This document shows positions 34,210 through 42,832 of a DNA stretch of 64,000 nucleotides, piece after piece. A program made the position numbers and the translations under genes. Location of the stretch: positions 18,597 through 82,596 of the forward strand of contig NZ_JAZHLI010000018.1 of assembly GCF_036549475.1 (NCBI RefSeq), read 5' to 3'. Origin of the DNA: Aurantimonas sp036549475. GTDB taxonomy: Bacteria; Pseudomonadota; Alphaproteobacteria; Rhizobiales; Rhizobiaceae. The stretch's first letter is position 1; every line of letters starts with the position of its first letter. Under the pieces are notes generated by a model. The model did not search any database. It was not told where the DNA came from and saw only the letters and a list, made by a program, of their open reading frames with translations.

Positions 34210-35968
34210 CGCTCAGAGCTACGACATTTTCCTTGAGGTGTGGTGAGGATTCGGCGTCCAGGACGAGCACCGCCGGCAGGCGGACGGTGACCATGGTCCC
34301 GACCCCCGGCTGGCTGCGGATGGTCATGTCGCCGCCGTGCAGTTCGGCCAGTCCCTTGACCAGCGACAGGCCGAGGCCCGTCCCCTGGTAGCGCCGCGTG
34401 GTGCCGGAGGAGAGCTGCACGAAGGGACGGCCGAGACGTTCGATATCGCTCTCGGCGATGCCGATGCCCGTGTCGCTCACCGAAAATTCGACCATCGGTC
34501 CGATCCGCCGGCTTTCCAGCGTCACGACGCCGACTTCGGTGAACTTGATGGCGTTGGACAGAAGGTTGAGCAGGATCTGGTGGCAGGCGCGGCGGTCGGC
34601 GACGATCTCCTCGTCGCGGCAGCCCGGGCGCAGGTCGAGGCGCAGGTTCTTGCGCCGTGCCCCGTCGCGCACGACGTCGGCGGCCAGGTCCATGGCCTCG
34701 CCCAGTCCGAAGGCTTCCGGTGACAGTTCGTAGCGGCCGGCTTCGATCTTCGAGACGTCGAGCAGGCTGTTGACCACCGACAGCAGATGCTGGCCCGACT
34801 GCCGGATAAGCCCGACATATTCCTTCTGGCGATCGCTTTCGAAGCCGCCGAAGAATTCCTGGTCCAGGATGTCCGAAAACCCGATGATCGCGTTGAGCGG
34901 CGTGCGCAACTCGTGGCTGACGGCAGCCAGGAACTGGCTCTTGGCCGCCGACGACTGGTTGGCCGCGTCCAGCGCGGTCTTCAGCGTCAGCGACTCGCCG
35001 TTCGCCTCGGTGTGGAACGCGATCGCCACGTGCAGGGTGCCGGCCGCGCCGCCGCCGAAACGCAGGCTGGCCGCGACATGGGTCCCGTCGTCCCGGCGCA
35101 GCCGCGCCGTGGCGCTCGTCACGGCACCCGTCCGGCGGGCATCGGCCAGCGCCTGCAGGTAAGTCACCCGGTCGCCGACATGGACGAGTTCCAGCAGGCT
35201 GCGGCCGGTCACCGTGTCGCGCTCCTGGCCCAGGCCGCCGGTCGCGGCGGCGGACGCGGCCAGCACGGTGCCGCGGCTGTCCAGCAAAACCAGCGCGGTG
35301 TCGAACAGGGCCGCCGCATCGTCGATCGACGGGGCAGCAACGGTCGCCGCCACCGGAGTGGCAGGAGCCCCGCGCCGGGACAGCCGCAGGACCAGTGTCG
35401 CGCCGTAGCACAGGATCAGGGCCGCCGAGGCGGGGTCGAGGCCGGCCGTGAAGACCGGCGGGCCGACGAGAAGCAGGCACGCGCCGAAGATCGCGGTCGA
35501 TCCGGCGACCGCAGCCGCCAGTCCGCGCCGTCCGGCGATCAGCAATTCAGCCGGCAGGATCGCCAGGAGGATCAACCAGGCTGCCGAGGACGATTGCGCG
35601 AACAGCGCAGCCCAGCCGATCAGGCCGGCGACCAGCGTTCCAGCCAGCCAGGCAGCATGATCGATGGCACCGGTCGAGGAGAGATAGGCCGCGGCTGCCA
35701 GCGCCATGCCGGCGACGATCAGCGGCGCTGCGACCGCGAGGATGCCGGACTGCAGCAATGCCAGGATGGGCGATGCGATGGCGGCCAGCAGGCCGGCGCC
35801 GATCAGGCCGCCGATCGCCAGCGCCTGCACCCGGCGCTCGCGCAGATCATCGACGGAATTCGGAACCAGGACGTCGAGCCGTTCGCCGATGAGAGACAGC
35901 ATTCCACCGGTAGGTGCTCCTGTCTGTCGCTCGTCCAACGCCTCGGTCATACAAGTACTCGCACTCAC
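34151..35968 (-). CDS. DivJ-like multi-pass PAS sensor histidine kinase
   Basis: About 600 residues. The N-terminal 210 residues hold six or seven hydrophobic helices with little periplasmic sequence; then comes a PAS domain (near 235-330), a HisKA domain with FLAAVSHELRTPLNAIIGFS, and a HATPase_c domain with NLLSNAIKF and TGLGLSLVKGLAELHGG. This layout is that of DivJ, the DivK kinase. The listed start is a GTG; an ATG at 35950 (MTEALDERQ) is an equally good candidate. A CtrA-like site lies 73-87 nt upstream. No symbol is given because DivJ, PdhS and related kinases share these boxes. Confidence 0.8.
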   Translation of the reverse strand: MSASTCMTEALDERQTGAPTGGMLSLIGERLDVLVPNSVDDLRERRVQALAIGGLIGAGLLAAIASPILALLQSGILAVAAPLIVAGMALAAAAYLSSTGAIDHAAWLAGTLVAGLIGWAALFAQSSSAAWLILLAILPAELLIAGRRGLAAAVAGSTAIFGACLLLVGPPVFTAGLDPASAALILCYGATLVLRLSRRGAPATPVAATVAAPSIDDAAALFDTALVLLDSRGTVLAASAAATGGLGQERDTVTGRSLLELVHVGDRVTYLQALADARRTGAVTSATARLRRDDGTHVAASLRFGGGAAGTLHVAIAFHTEANGESLTLKTALDAANQSSAAKSQFLAAVSHELRTPLNAIIGFSDILDQEFFGGFESDRQKEYVGLIRQSGQHLLSVVNSLLDVSKIEAGRYELSPEAFGLGEAMDLAADVVRDGARRKNLRLDLRPGCRDEEIVADRRACHQILLNLLSNAIKFTEVGVVTLESRRIGPMVEFSVSDTGIGIAESDIERLGRPFVQLSSGTTRRYQGTGLGLSLVKGLAELHGGDMTIRSQPGVGTMVTVRLPAVLVLDAESSPHLKENVVALSDARTQTNTPPQILEARRSA

Positions 35969-36331
35969 ATTCGGGCTGCCGGTCGTCGGGGGGCAATGCG
36001 ACGTCTGGCAGCGGTCGACCGTGATAATGCGACCGACGGTTTAAGGAAGCCATAAACCACGGCTTTTCGCGCTGGCCACAAGCGCACGACACCCGGCGCG
36101 CTACCGATTTCGGACGAAGCCGGTCTGTGCGTATGGTTAACGCTTCGTTCGTGCCGCCGGGGCCCACCGCACACGGCCTTCCCGGCCGCGCCGCTGTGGA
36201 AAACCGACAATTTGAATCAAACACGCCTCGCAGTTTCAACGTCCCCTTGGAACGGCCGTGCCATGGTGGTGCTTATCGAAATGCCGGTCGGGACAGGACC
36301 GGATGCATGCTCTGCCACTCCGGTGATTTTC
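35969..36331. other. Divergent intergenic region between the DivJ-like and DUF5330 genes
   Basis: 363 nt with lower GC than the surroundings and no convincing gene. It holds the CtrA-like site at 36041-36055, a weaker TTAA-N7-TTCG at 36137-36151 and one GANTC site near 36213. The DUF5330 frame stays open back to 36212 but the upstream residues are not protein-like, so this part is treated as non-coding leader. Confidence 0.5.
36041..36055. promoter_or_regulatory. CtrA-like site upstream of the DivJ-like kinase
   Basis: TTAA (36041-36044), seven bases, then ATAA (36052-36055) and AC; one mismatch to TTAA-N7-TTAAC. It lies in the promoter region of the kinase gene. This is the second kinase of the DivK circuit in the window with such a site. 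Confidence 0.35.
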
Positions 36332-36904
36332 ATGATCCGCTTCCTCATCAAGACAGCCTTCCTGCTCGGCCTCGTCGCCCTGCTGCTGCCCGGCAGGCCG
36401 GACTCCGTAGAGACCGCCGATGCCGGCATCGACCCGTTCATCGCGCTGATGGGGGCCCAGGCCGCCGTCGCCGACATCTGGGGCTTCTGCGACCGGGCGC
36501 CCGCCGCCTGCGCCGCCGGCAGCGATCTGGCGCATTTCGCCGGCGACCGCATCGGCGACGGACTGGCGCTGGCCTATCGGACCATCCAGGGCGGCCAGGC
36601 CAGCCAGCCGGTCACGACAGAGGTTGCCACTGCGCCGGCCACCACGCCGCGTCAGCCCGCCGCCGCAAACGCCAACCCCGCCGCCGCTCGCCCGGACTCC
36701 ATCGTCACCGGCGCGGTCGCACAGGTTCTGGAACTTGCCCGTCCCTTGCCTGCTGCTGCAACGAAGCCGGCCGGCCGCAACTTCGCCATGCCCGGCATCG
36801 AAACGACGCGTAAGTCCGCCAGCCAGCCACGCCCCGAGGCCTCCGTACCGACCGCGGCCGCCCCGGCCCGCCTGCCAGTCCCGCGCCCGGCCCCGCGCGC
36901 CTGA
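36332..36904 (+). CDS. DUF5330-type exported/anchored protein
   Basis: 190 residues: N-terminal hydrophobic helix (MIRFLIKTAFLLGLVALLLP), then a short domain with IDPFIALMGAQAAVADIWGF and two Cys (CDRAPAACAAG) that match the DUF5330 pattern, then an Ala/Pro-rich tail of low complexity. The ATG at 36332 is chosen because the hydrophobic helix begins there; the longer frame has no homology. Function unknown. It precedes sufE on the same strand by 110 nt. Confidence 0.7.
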   Translation: MIRFLIKTAFLLGLVALLLPGRPDSVETADAGIDPFIALMGAQAAVADIWGFCDRAPAACAAGSDLAHFAGDRIGDGLALAYRTIQGGQASQPVTTEVATAPATTPRQPAAANANPAAARPDSIVTGAVAQVLELARPLPAAATKPAGRNFAMPGIETTRKSASQPRPEASVPTAAAPARLPVPRPAPRA

Positions 36905-37014
36905 CGACCCCAGGCAGGATCGTCGCGGCCCATCGGGCCTGACATCGCCGTCCCCCGACCTTATATCTGGCACCTTGCGGTCCGACAGCCGTAACGGGCC
37001 AGACCGGAGGCGGA

Positions 37015-37437
37015 ATGCAGACGATCGAAGACATCACGGCGGATTTCGAATATCTCGACGATTGGGAAGACCGCTACCGCTACCTCATCGAACTCGGCCG
37101 TGCCCTACCGCCGATGCCCGAGGGCTCCCAGACCGACGAGACCAAGGTTCGCGGCTGCGCCAGCCAGGTCTGGCTGGTCAGCAGTTCCGACGATGCCAAC
37201 CCGCCGCATCTGACGTTCCTCGGCGATTCCGACGCCCACATCGTGCGCGGCCTCGTTGCCGTGGCGCTGGCGCTGTTTTCCGGCCGTACCGCCCCCGAAA
37301 TCTTGGAAGCCGACGCCGAAGCCGCCTTCCTGCGGCTCGGCCTGAAGGACCATCTCAGCCCGCAGCGCTCCAACGGCCTGCGTTCGATGGTCGCGCGGAT
37401 CAAGGACGACGCCCGCCAGGCCCTCGCCGCCGCCTGA
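37015..37437 (+). CDS. sufE: Cysteine desulfuration protein SufE
   Basis: SufE accepts sulfane sulfur from the cysteine desulfurase SufS for iron-sulfur cluster assembly. 140 residues, with the active Cys48 in KVRGCASQVW and the family motif LKDHLSPQRSNGLRSMV. A GGAGGCGGA ribosome site precedes the ATG. It stands apart from any suf operon in this window, as is common in rhizobia. Confidence 0.95.
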   Translation: MQTIEDITADFEYLDDWEDRYRYLIELGRALPPMPEGSQTDETKVRGCASQVWLVSSSDDANPPHLTFLGDSDAHIVRGLVAVALALFSGRTAPEILEADAEAAFLRLGLKDHLSPQRSNGLRSMVARIKDDARQALAAA

Positions 37438-37514
37438 TCGCGTCACGATGCACTGGATGCGCCGCGCGTCCGACAGGACACACAGGGGCGCTCCACTGAT
37501 CAGACCTCTGCGCC

Positions 37515-38045
37515 CTACCTGCGATCCTCGCCCGCCGACCGGTCGCTGTCCGGGGCAAGGCCGCCAATCGTCGGGCGGGAGTCCTCCGTGCCCCAGCGGC
37601 GGATGCGCCCGGTCTGCCGGCTGGCCTGCCGGTCCAGCCCGTAATGGCGCGCCAGAACGCCCACCCCGGCCTTCAGCAGGATCTTGGCCGAGCGCACCGG
37701 CCATTGGCGCTCCCGCTCGATCGTCTCCATCCCTTTCAGAATGCAGCAGAAGTCGAGGAGCACGCCGGAGAGCTCCGGCCCGACCGCGCCGATCGCGTCA
37801 TCGACCCGCCGCCTCGCATCGATCGCGGAATCGGACAGATCGCCGGCGCCCCGCCCGCCCTTGGCCCGCGGCTGCGCATCCCAGCGCTGGCTGATCCCCG
37901 GCATCATCTGTCCGCGGGTGAAGTCGCGGCGCAGCCGCTCGCCCGCCTCGACCTCTTCGGCGGTCAGAAACGGCGCGCCGCCCCGGTCCCGGCGTTTGGC
38001 CAGCCGCGCCAGGGGCGATTCCTCGTCGTTGAACCGCACCGTCAC
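37515..38045 (-). CDS. DUF6456 domain protein
   Basis: 176-residue product starting at a GTG whose GTGA overlaps the stop of the HTH gene. It contains FNDEESPLARLAKRRDRGGA, FLTAEEVEAGERLRRDFTRG and VGPELSGVLLDFCCILKGME, the pattern of the DUF6456 family found behind DnaA-C-like HTH genes in rhizobia. It resembles a packaged DNA-binding helper of unknown function. The long open frame upstream is a shadow of the HTH gene. Confidence 0.75.
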   Translation of the reverse strand: MTVRFNDEESPLARLAKRRDRGGAPFLTAEEVEAGERLRRDFTRGQMMPGISQRWDAQPRAKGGRGAGDLSDSAIDARRRVDDAIGAVGPELSGVLLDFCCILKGMETIERERQWPVRSAKILLKAGVGVLARHYGLDRQASRQTGRIRRWGTEDSRPTIGGLAPDSDRSAGEDRR

Positions 38046-38503
38046 GCCTTGCCCCCGCCATCTTGGGGCCCACCGCCGCCGAGCGCTGCCCGGATCGCTG
38101 CGCTCAGCCGTTCCAGCCGCTCGATCACCGCGTCGAAATTCGCATCGTCGCGCCGGTCCTCGATTCGCCGCACCGCATGGGCGACCGTCGTGCGGTCGCG
38201 GCCGAACTCCCCGGCCATGGCGGTCAGCGGCACCTGAAACACCACATGGGCGAGATACATCGACACGTGCCGCGCCTCGCAGATCGGCGCGATCGCCCGC
38301 GTCGGCCGGTCGATGTCGTGCACCGGCACGTTCAGGAACGCGCTGGCGATCTCCCGTGCCAGCCGGCATGCGCTGCGAATGTCGACCGCCGGCATCACAT
38401 TGGCGCCCTGCTCGTCGCTGCTGGACAGATCGCGAATCGCCCCCCGCTCGGAGCGGCTTGGCGTCGTCGCGGTCTCGCTTCGGGTCGTGGATGGGTCCTG
38501 CAT
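38042..38503 (-). CDS. HTH protein with a DnaA C-terminal (domain IV) fold
   Basis: 153 residues. The core PICEARHVSMYLAHVVFQVP followed by FGRDRTTVAHAVRRIEDRRD is the DNA-binding domain IV of DnaA, including the DRTTVAHA-type signature, but the ATPase domain of DnaA is absent. It may bind DnaA boxes without initiating replication. GGAGGCAGAG precedes the ATG. It is translationally coupled to the DUF6456 gene. A TGTGGAAAT sequence at 38558-38566, one base from a DnaA box, lies 55 nt upstream. Confidence 0.8.
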   Translation of the reverse strand: MQDPSTTRSETATTPSRSERGAIRDLSSSDEQGANVMPAVDIRSACRLAREIASAFLNVPVHDIDRPTRAIAPICEARHVSMYLAHVVFQVPLTAMAGEFGRDRTTVAHAVRRIEDRRDDANFDAVIERLERLSAAIRAALGGGGPQDGGGKA

Positions 38504-38715
38504 CACGCTCTGCCTCCGGTGTCTGCATCCCTCATCCATAGGGCAAGTTCGGCCCAGTGTGGAAATTATTCCTATCTCACGAGAATGCGGCAAGCGGCTG
38601 GAAACCAACGAAGTCACCGCAACGACAGGAATACTCCGAAACGCTGACAAGGAATGTTTTCCCCATACGGGCCGTTGGAAGCAGGCTCGTGCGGCAACCG
38701 TCCAGGGATATCCGC

Positions 38716-39219
38716 ATGACCGCCCATTTCGACTGCCATCCGGCAGATTCGCGCCTCCGCGCCGCAGCCCGAAACTATGTCGAGGCCCGCAGGCGCGATG
38801 CAACGCGAGACCTGTCCAGGCTCGAACTCGCGGCGCTGCTGCGACGCTTCGACCTAGAACCCGGCAGCTGCGATGGCGCCATCGCGGCCGACGACGCGGC
38901 CCTCATTCCGCAGCGGCAGCGCCGCGCGCTCCAGTCCCGCCTGGCCGTCCACCTGCGCCTTCAGGCTCGGCTCGCGCGGCGCGGTGATCCAGGCTACGAC
39001 ATCGGCAGGCACATGGCGCTGAAACGCCTCGCCCGCTGGCTCGATGGCACTGCGCCCTGGTACGCCGAGCCCGCCCCGATAGGATCCGGCCGGGCGGCCA
39101 ATGCCCGTTTCCGCCGCTCCATCCATCCTCGGCGGATGCCCCAGAGGAAGTCCGCAACAGTCGAAAACCGCAATGAACGCAACACAGACGCCGATGATAC
39201 TAAGGGTGCCATAGTATAG
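38716..39219 (+). CDS. Hypothetical helical protein
   Basis: 167 residues, basic and mostly helical (DSRLRAAARNYVEARRRDAT, LSRLELAALLRRFDLEPG, LQARLARRGDPGYDIGRHMA). AGGGAT stands before the ATG at 38716; the frame is open further upstream but without coding character. No family was recognised. It is divergent from the DnaA-C-like gene, and its last bases overlap an inverted repeat. Coding is likely but unproven. Confidence 0.45.
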   Translation: MTAHFDCHPADSRLRAAARNYVEARRRDATRDLSRLELAALLRRFDLEPGSCDGAIAADDAALIPQRQRRALQSRLAVHLRLQARLARRGDPGYDIGRHMALKRLARWLDGTAPWYAEPAPIGSGRAANARFRRSIHPRRMPQRKSATVENRNERNTDADDTKGAIV

Positions 39220-39231
39220 CTTGACACCCTT
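39202..39231. promoter_or_regulatory. Inverted repeat and TTGACA upstream of the first binding protein gene
   Basis: Arms AAGGGTG (39202-39208) and CACCCTT (39225-39231) with a 16-nt spacer surround an AT-rich patch; TTGACA at 39221-39226 overlaps the right arm. No good -10 box follows at 17 nt. It could be a terminator of the upstream gene or an operator over the -35 box of the transporter promoter. Confidence 0.35.
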
Positions 39232-39335
39232 CCGATGGCTGGCCACAACATCGGTCCTGTTCTTGATCGGGTGACTCCCAGGCCATCGGCCCGGCGGCCC
39301 GATCGAATGCGAACGATCTGGGAGGATCACCAAAC

Positions 39336-40562
39336 ATGCAGAATTTCACACGCCTGCTGCTCGCCGGCACCGCTGCGGCTGCCGTTCTCGTACCGGCGGC
39401 GGTCAGCGCACAGGAAATCTCGAACGACGTCGTCAAGATCGGCATCCTGAACGACCAGTCGGGCGTCTACGCCGATTTCGGCGGCCAGTCGTCCGTCGAG
39501 GCCGCCAGGATGGCGATTGAGGATTTCGGCGGCACGGTGCTCGACAAGCCGATCGAGATGGTCTCGGCCGACCATCAGAACAAGGCCGACATCGCGTCCA
39601 ACATTGCCCGCGAGTGGTACGACGTCGACAATGTCGACGCGATCATGGAACTGACCACCTCGTCGGTGGCGCTCGCAGTCCAGGGACTGTCCCGCGAGAA
39701 AGAGAAGATCACCATCACCACCGGCGCGGCGACGACCGAGCTGACCGGCGCGCAGTGCAGCCCCTACGGCTTCCATTGGGCCTATGACACCCATGCCCTG
39801 GCGGTCGGCACCGGCGGCGCGCTGGTCAAGGCCGGCGGCGACAGCTGGTTCTTCCTCACCGCCGACTACGCCTTCGGCTACTCCCTCGAGGAGCAGACCG
39901 GCAACTTCGTCAAGGAGAATGGCGGCGAGGTCCTCGGCGCGGTCCGCCATCCGCTCGGCACCACCGACTTCTCCTCCTTCCTCCTGCAGGCCCAGAGCTC
40001 CGGCGCCAAGGTCATCGGCCTCGCCAATGCCGGCCTCGACACCGCCAGTGCCATCAAGGGCGCCGCAGAATTCGGCATCGTCCAGGCCGGCCAGCAGCTC
40101 GCCGGCCTGCTCTTCACCCTCGCCGAGGTCAACGGTCTCGGCCTCCAGGCAGCGCAGGGCCTGAACCTGACCGAGGGCTGGTACTGGGATCAGAGCGACG
40201 AGAACCGTGAGTTCGCCGAGCGCTTCATGGAGCGCACCCAGCGCATGCCGAACATGATCCACGCCGGCACCTATTCGGCCGTCACCCAGTATCTCAAGGC
40301 GGTCGAGGCGGCCGGCACCGATGCCACCGACGCCGTCGCCGAGAAGCTGCACGAGCTGCCCGTCGAGGACGTCTTCGCCAAGAGCGGCACGGTCCAGGAA
40401 AATGGCCGCATGGTCTACGACATGTACCTCTTCCAGGTGAAGTCGCCGGAAGAGTCGACCGGCCCCTGGGATTTCTACAACGAGGTCTCCACGGTGCCGG
40501 GCAGCGATGCCTTCCTCTCGGTCGAGAATTCGGGCTGCGACGTCGCCAGCTTCGACAAGTAA
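39336..40562 (+). CDS. ABC transporter substrate-binding protein (branched-chain amino acid/amide type), copy 1
   Basis: Periplasmic binding protein of the LivK/AmiC-like type 1 fold, 408 residues, with a signal peptide (MQNFTRLLLAGTAAAAVLVP ... ending SAQ). The mature part starts with KIGILNDQSGVYADFGG and has ADHQNKADIASNIAREWYD. It is close in sequence to the second copy 190 nt downstream (roughly three quarters identical by eye), differing mostly in surface positions. A GGGAGG site precedes the ATG. The substrate is unknown: branched-chain amino acids, amides or urea-like compounds are all possible. A hairpin follows the gene. Confidence 0.9.
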   Translation: MQNFTRLLLAGTAAAAVLVPAAVSAQEISNDVVKIGILNDQSGVYADFGGQSSVEAARMAIEDFGGTVLDKPIEMVSADHQNKADIASNIAREWYDVDNVDAIMELTTSSVALAVQGLSREKEKITITTGAATTELTGAQCSPYGFHWAYDTHALAVGTGGALVKAGGDSWFFLTADYAFGYSLEEQTGNFVKENGGEVLGAVRHPLGTTDFSSFLLQAQSSGAKVIGLANAGLDTASAIKGAAEFGIVQAGQQLAGLLFTLAEVNGLGLQAAQGLNLTEGWYWDQSDENREFAERFMERTQRMPNMIHAGTYSAVTQYLKAVEAAGTDATDAVAEKLHELPVEDVFAKSGTVQENGRMVYDMYLFQVKSPEESTGPWDFYNEVSTVPGSDAFLSVENSGCDVASFDK

Positions 40563-40575
40563 TCTGCACATGAGG

Positions 40576-40607
40576 ACGGGGGCGGCGCCGACGGCATCCG
40601 CCCCCGT
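40576..40607 (+). terminator. Hairpin after binding protein copy 1
   Basis: A perfect 10-bp stem (ACGGGGGCGG at 40576-40585 with CCGCCCCCGT at 40598-40607), 12-nt loop, followed by TTCGTTTCG. It stands 14 nt after the stop. A Rho-independent or attenuating terminator that would raise the relative level of this binding protein. Confidence 0.65.
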
Positions 40608-40751
40608 TTCGTTTCGTGGCCGGCTGCCCGATTCGAGGCCAGATGCCTGAAGAATCGGCTTGCAGTCCCCGGATTTGGCCGATCCAATGCAGTTGCGCGA
40701 CAGCCGTCACGGGGAGGTGACGAACCGCGCATCAAGGGAGGAAATGATCGT

Positions 40752-41981
40752 ATGACCATGAAGACCAGCCTCGCGGCCCTGTGTGCCGCCGGCGTCGCGG
40801 CCACTGCCGCCCTGCCCGCCGCCGCCCAGGAGATTTCCGACGGAATCGTCAAGATCGGCATCCTGAACGACCGCTCCGGCGTCTATGCCGACACGGCCGG
40901 CGAAGGCTCCGTCGTCGCCGCGCGCCTCGCGGTCGAGGATTTCGGCGAAACCGTCCTGGGCGCCAGCATCGAGATCATCTCGGCCGACCACCAGAACAAG
41001 GCCGACATCGGCTCCAACATCGCCCGCGAATGGTACGACACCCAGAATGTCGACGCGATCATGGACCTGACGACGTCCTCCGTGGCCCTGGCGGTCCAGG
41101 GTCTGTCGCGCGAGAAGAAGAAGATCACCATCACCACCGGCGGCGGCTCCACGGAGATCCCCGGCGCCCAGTGCAGCCCCTACGGCTTCCACTGGGCCTA
41201 CGACACCCGCGCCCTGTCCCAGGGCACGGCCGGCTCGCTGGTCAAGAACGGCGACGACAGCTGGTTCTTCGTCACCGCCGACTACACCTTCGGCGATTCG
41301 CTCCAGGGCGAGGCGACCAAGGTGATCGAGGCGAATGGCGGTCAGGTCTCGGGCGCCGTGCGCCATCCCCTCTCCACCACCGACTATTCCTCCTACATGC
41401 TGCAGGCCCAGAGCTCCGGCGCCAAGGTCGTCGGCTTCGCCAATGCCGGCCTCGACACGGCAAACGCCGTCAAGGCCGCCACCGAGTTCGGCCTCGTCCA
41501 GTCCGGACAGAAGCTGGCCGCGCTGCTCTTCACCCTCGCCGAGGTCAACGGTCTGGGCATCGAGCAGGCCCAGGGCCTGAACCTCACCGAGGGCTGGTAC
41601 TGGGACCAGAGCGACGAGAACCGGGCCTTCGCCGAACGCTACATGGCGGCCTTCGGCAAGATGCCCAACATGATCCATGTCGGCACCTATTCGGCGGTCC
41701 TGCAGTATCTGAAGGCCATCGAGGCCGCCGGCACCGACGCCACCGAGCCGGTCGCTGCCAAGCTGCACGAAATGCCGGTCGAGGACCTGTTCGCCAAGAA
41801 CGGCAAGGTCCAGGAGAACGGCCGCATGGTCTATGACATGTACCTGTTCGAGGTGAAGACGCCGGAAGAATCCACCGGCCCCTGGGACCTCTACAAGGAG
41901 ATCGCCACCGTTCCCGGCGACGTGGCCTATGCCAGCGTCGAGGAAAGCGGCTGCGACACCTCGTCCTTCCCGACGAACTGA
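40752..41981 (+). CDS. ABC transporter substrate-binding protein, copy 2
   Basis: 409 residues, same family and architecture as copy 1, with signal peptide (MTMKTSLAALCAAGVAATAA ... ending AAAQ) and mature start EISDGIVKIGILNDRSGVYA. Tandem duplication followed by divergence is the simplest origin. Differences cluster outside the conserved core (compare GYSLEEQTGNF with GDSLQGEATKV), so the two may bind different ligands for one permease. A strong hairpin follows, before the ATPase genes. Confidence 0.9.
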   Translation: MTMKTSLAALCAAGVAATAALPAAAQEISDGIVKIGILNDRSGVYADTAGEGSVVAARLAVEDFGETVLGASIEIISADHQNKADIGSNIAREWYDTQNVDAIMDLTTSSVALAVQGLSREKKKITITTGGGSTEIPGAQCSPYGFHWAYDTRALSQGTAGSLVKNGDDSWFFVTADYTFGDSLQGEATKVIEANGGQVSGAVRHPLSTTDYSSYMLQAQSSGAKVVGFANAGLDTANAVKAATEFGLVQSGQKLAALLFTLAEVNGLGIEQAQGLNLTEGWYWDQSDENRAFAERYMAAFGKMPNMIHVGTYSAVLQYLKAIEAAGTDATEPVAAKLHEMPVEDLFAKNGKVQENGRMVYDMYLFEVKTPEESTGPWDLYKEIATVPGDVAYASVEESGCDTSSFPTN

Positions 41982-41990
41982 TCTGACATC

Positions 41991-42023
41991 GGAAAGCCGG
42001 CTGGCCGTGCCGGCCGGCTTTCC
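41991..42023 (+). terminator. Hairpin after binding protein copy 2
   Basis: A perfect 11-bp stem (GGAAAGCCGGC at 41991-42001 with GCCGGCTTTCC at 42013-42023) 10 nt after the stop. Partial termination here would keep the ATPase and permease genes at lower expression than the binding proteins. Confidence 0.65.
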
Positions 42024-42067
42024 ATCCCGGTAATGCGTTACGACGCCGACAGGAGAACACCGCGCCG

Positions 42068-42832
42068 ATGAGCGTATCCCCGCAAGAGGCGATTCTGTCC
42101 GCCCGCGGCCTGACCAAGGAATTCTTTGGCTTTACCGCCGTGAATGCCGTCGACCTCGACATCCGCGAAAACACCATCCACGCCCTCATCGGTCCCAACG
42201 GGGCCGGCAAGACGACCGTCTTCAACCTTCTGACCAAGTTCCTGACGCCGACCGCGGGAACCATCACCTTCCGCGGCAAGGACATCACCAAGGTCAAGCC
42301 GGCCGATGTTGCCCGGCTCGGGCTGGTGCGCTCGTTCCAGATCTCGGCGGTCTTCCCGCATCTGACGGTGCTGGACAATGTCCGCGTCGCCCTGCAGCGC
42401 AAGGCCGGGCTCGGCACGCAGTTCTGGCGCTCCAACCGGGCGCTCGACACGCTCGATGCCCGCGCCCACGAGCTGATCGAGGCCGTCGGCCTGGCCGAAT
42501 ACGCCAATCTCGATGCGGCGGAACTCTCCTATGGCCGCAAGCGCGCCCTGGAAATCGCCACCACCCTCGCCCTCGACCCGCCCGTCCTCCTGTTCGACGA
42601 GCCGATGGCCGGCATGGGCATCGAGGACATCGGGCGCATTTCGGCGCTCATCCGGCGCATCGCCAAGGACCGCACCGTGGTGATGGTCGAACACAATCTC
42701 AACGTCGTGGCGGATCTCTGCGATTATGTCACCGTCCTGGCGCGCGGCGAGATTCTCGCCGAAGGCGACTACGAGACGGTGAGTTCGGATCCACGCGTGC
42801 GTGAAGCCTATATGGGAAGCGAAGATGATTGA
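42068..42832 (+). CDS. livG: Branched-chain amino acid-type ABC transporter ATPase LivG
   Basis: 254-residue ATPase: Walker A GPNGAGKTT, Q-loop SFQISAVFPHLT, signature LSYGRKRALEIAT, Walker B VLLFDEPMAG, and the H-loop His in VEHNLN. It carries the family's N-terminal segment LTKEFFGFTAVNAVDLDI. First gene after the second hairpin; its TGA overlaps the livF ATG by 8 nt. Confidence 0.9.
   Translation: MSVSPQEAILSARGLTKEFFGFTAVNAVDLDIRENTIHALIGPNGAGKTTVFNLLTKFLTPTAGTITFRGKDITKVKPADVARLGLVRSFQISAVFPHLTVLDNVRVALQRKAGLGTQFWRSNRALDTLDARAHELIEAVGLAEYANLDAAELSYGRKRALEIATTLALDPPVLLFDEPMAGMGIEDIGRISALIRRIAKDRTVVMVEHNLNVVADLCDYVTVLARGEILAEGDYETVSSDPRVREAYMGSEDD

Noticed and set aside
36212..36331. Longer DUF5330 protein starting at 36212
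   Set aside because: The first 40 residues have no exported or domain character; the hydrophobic signal starts at 36332.
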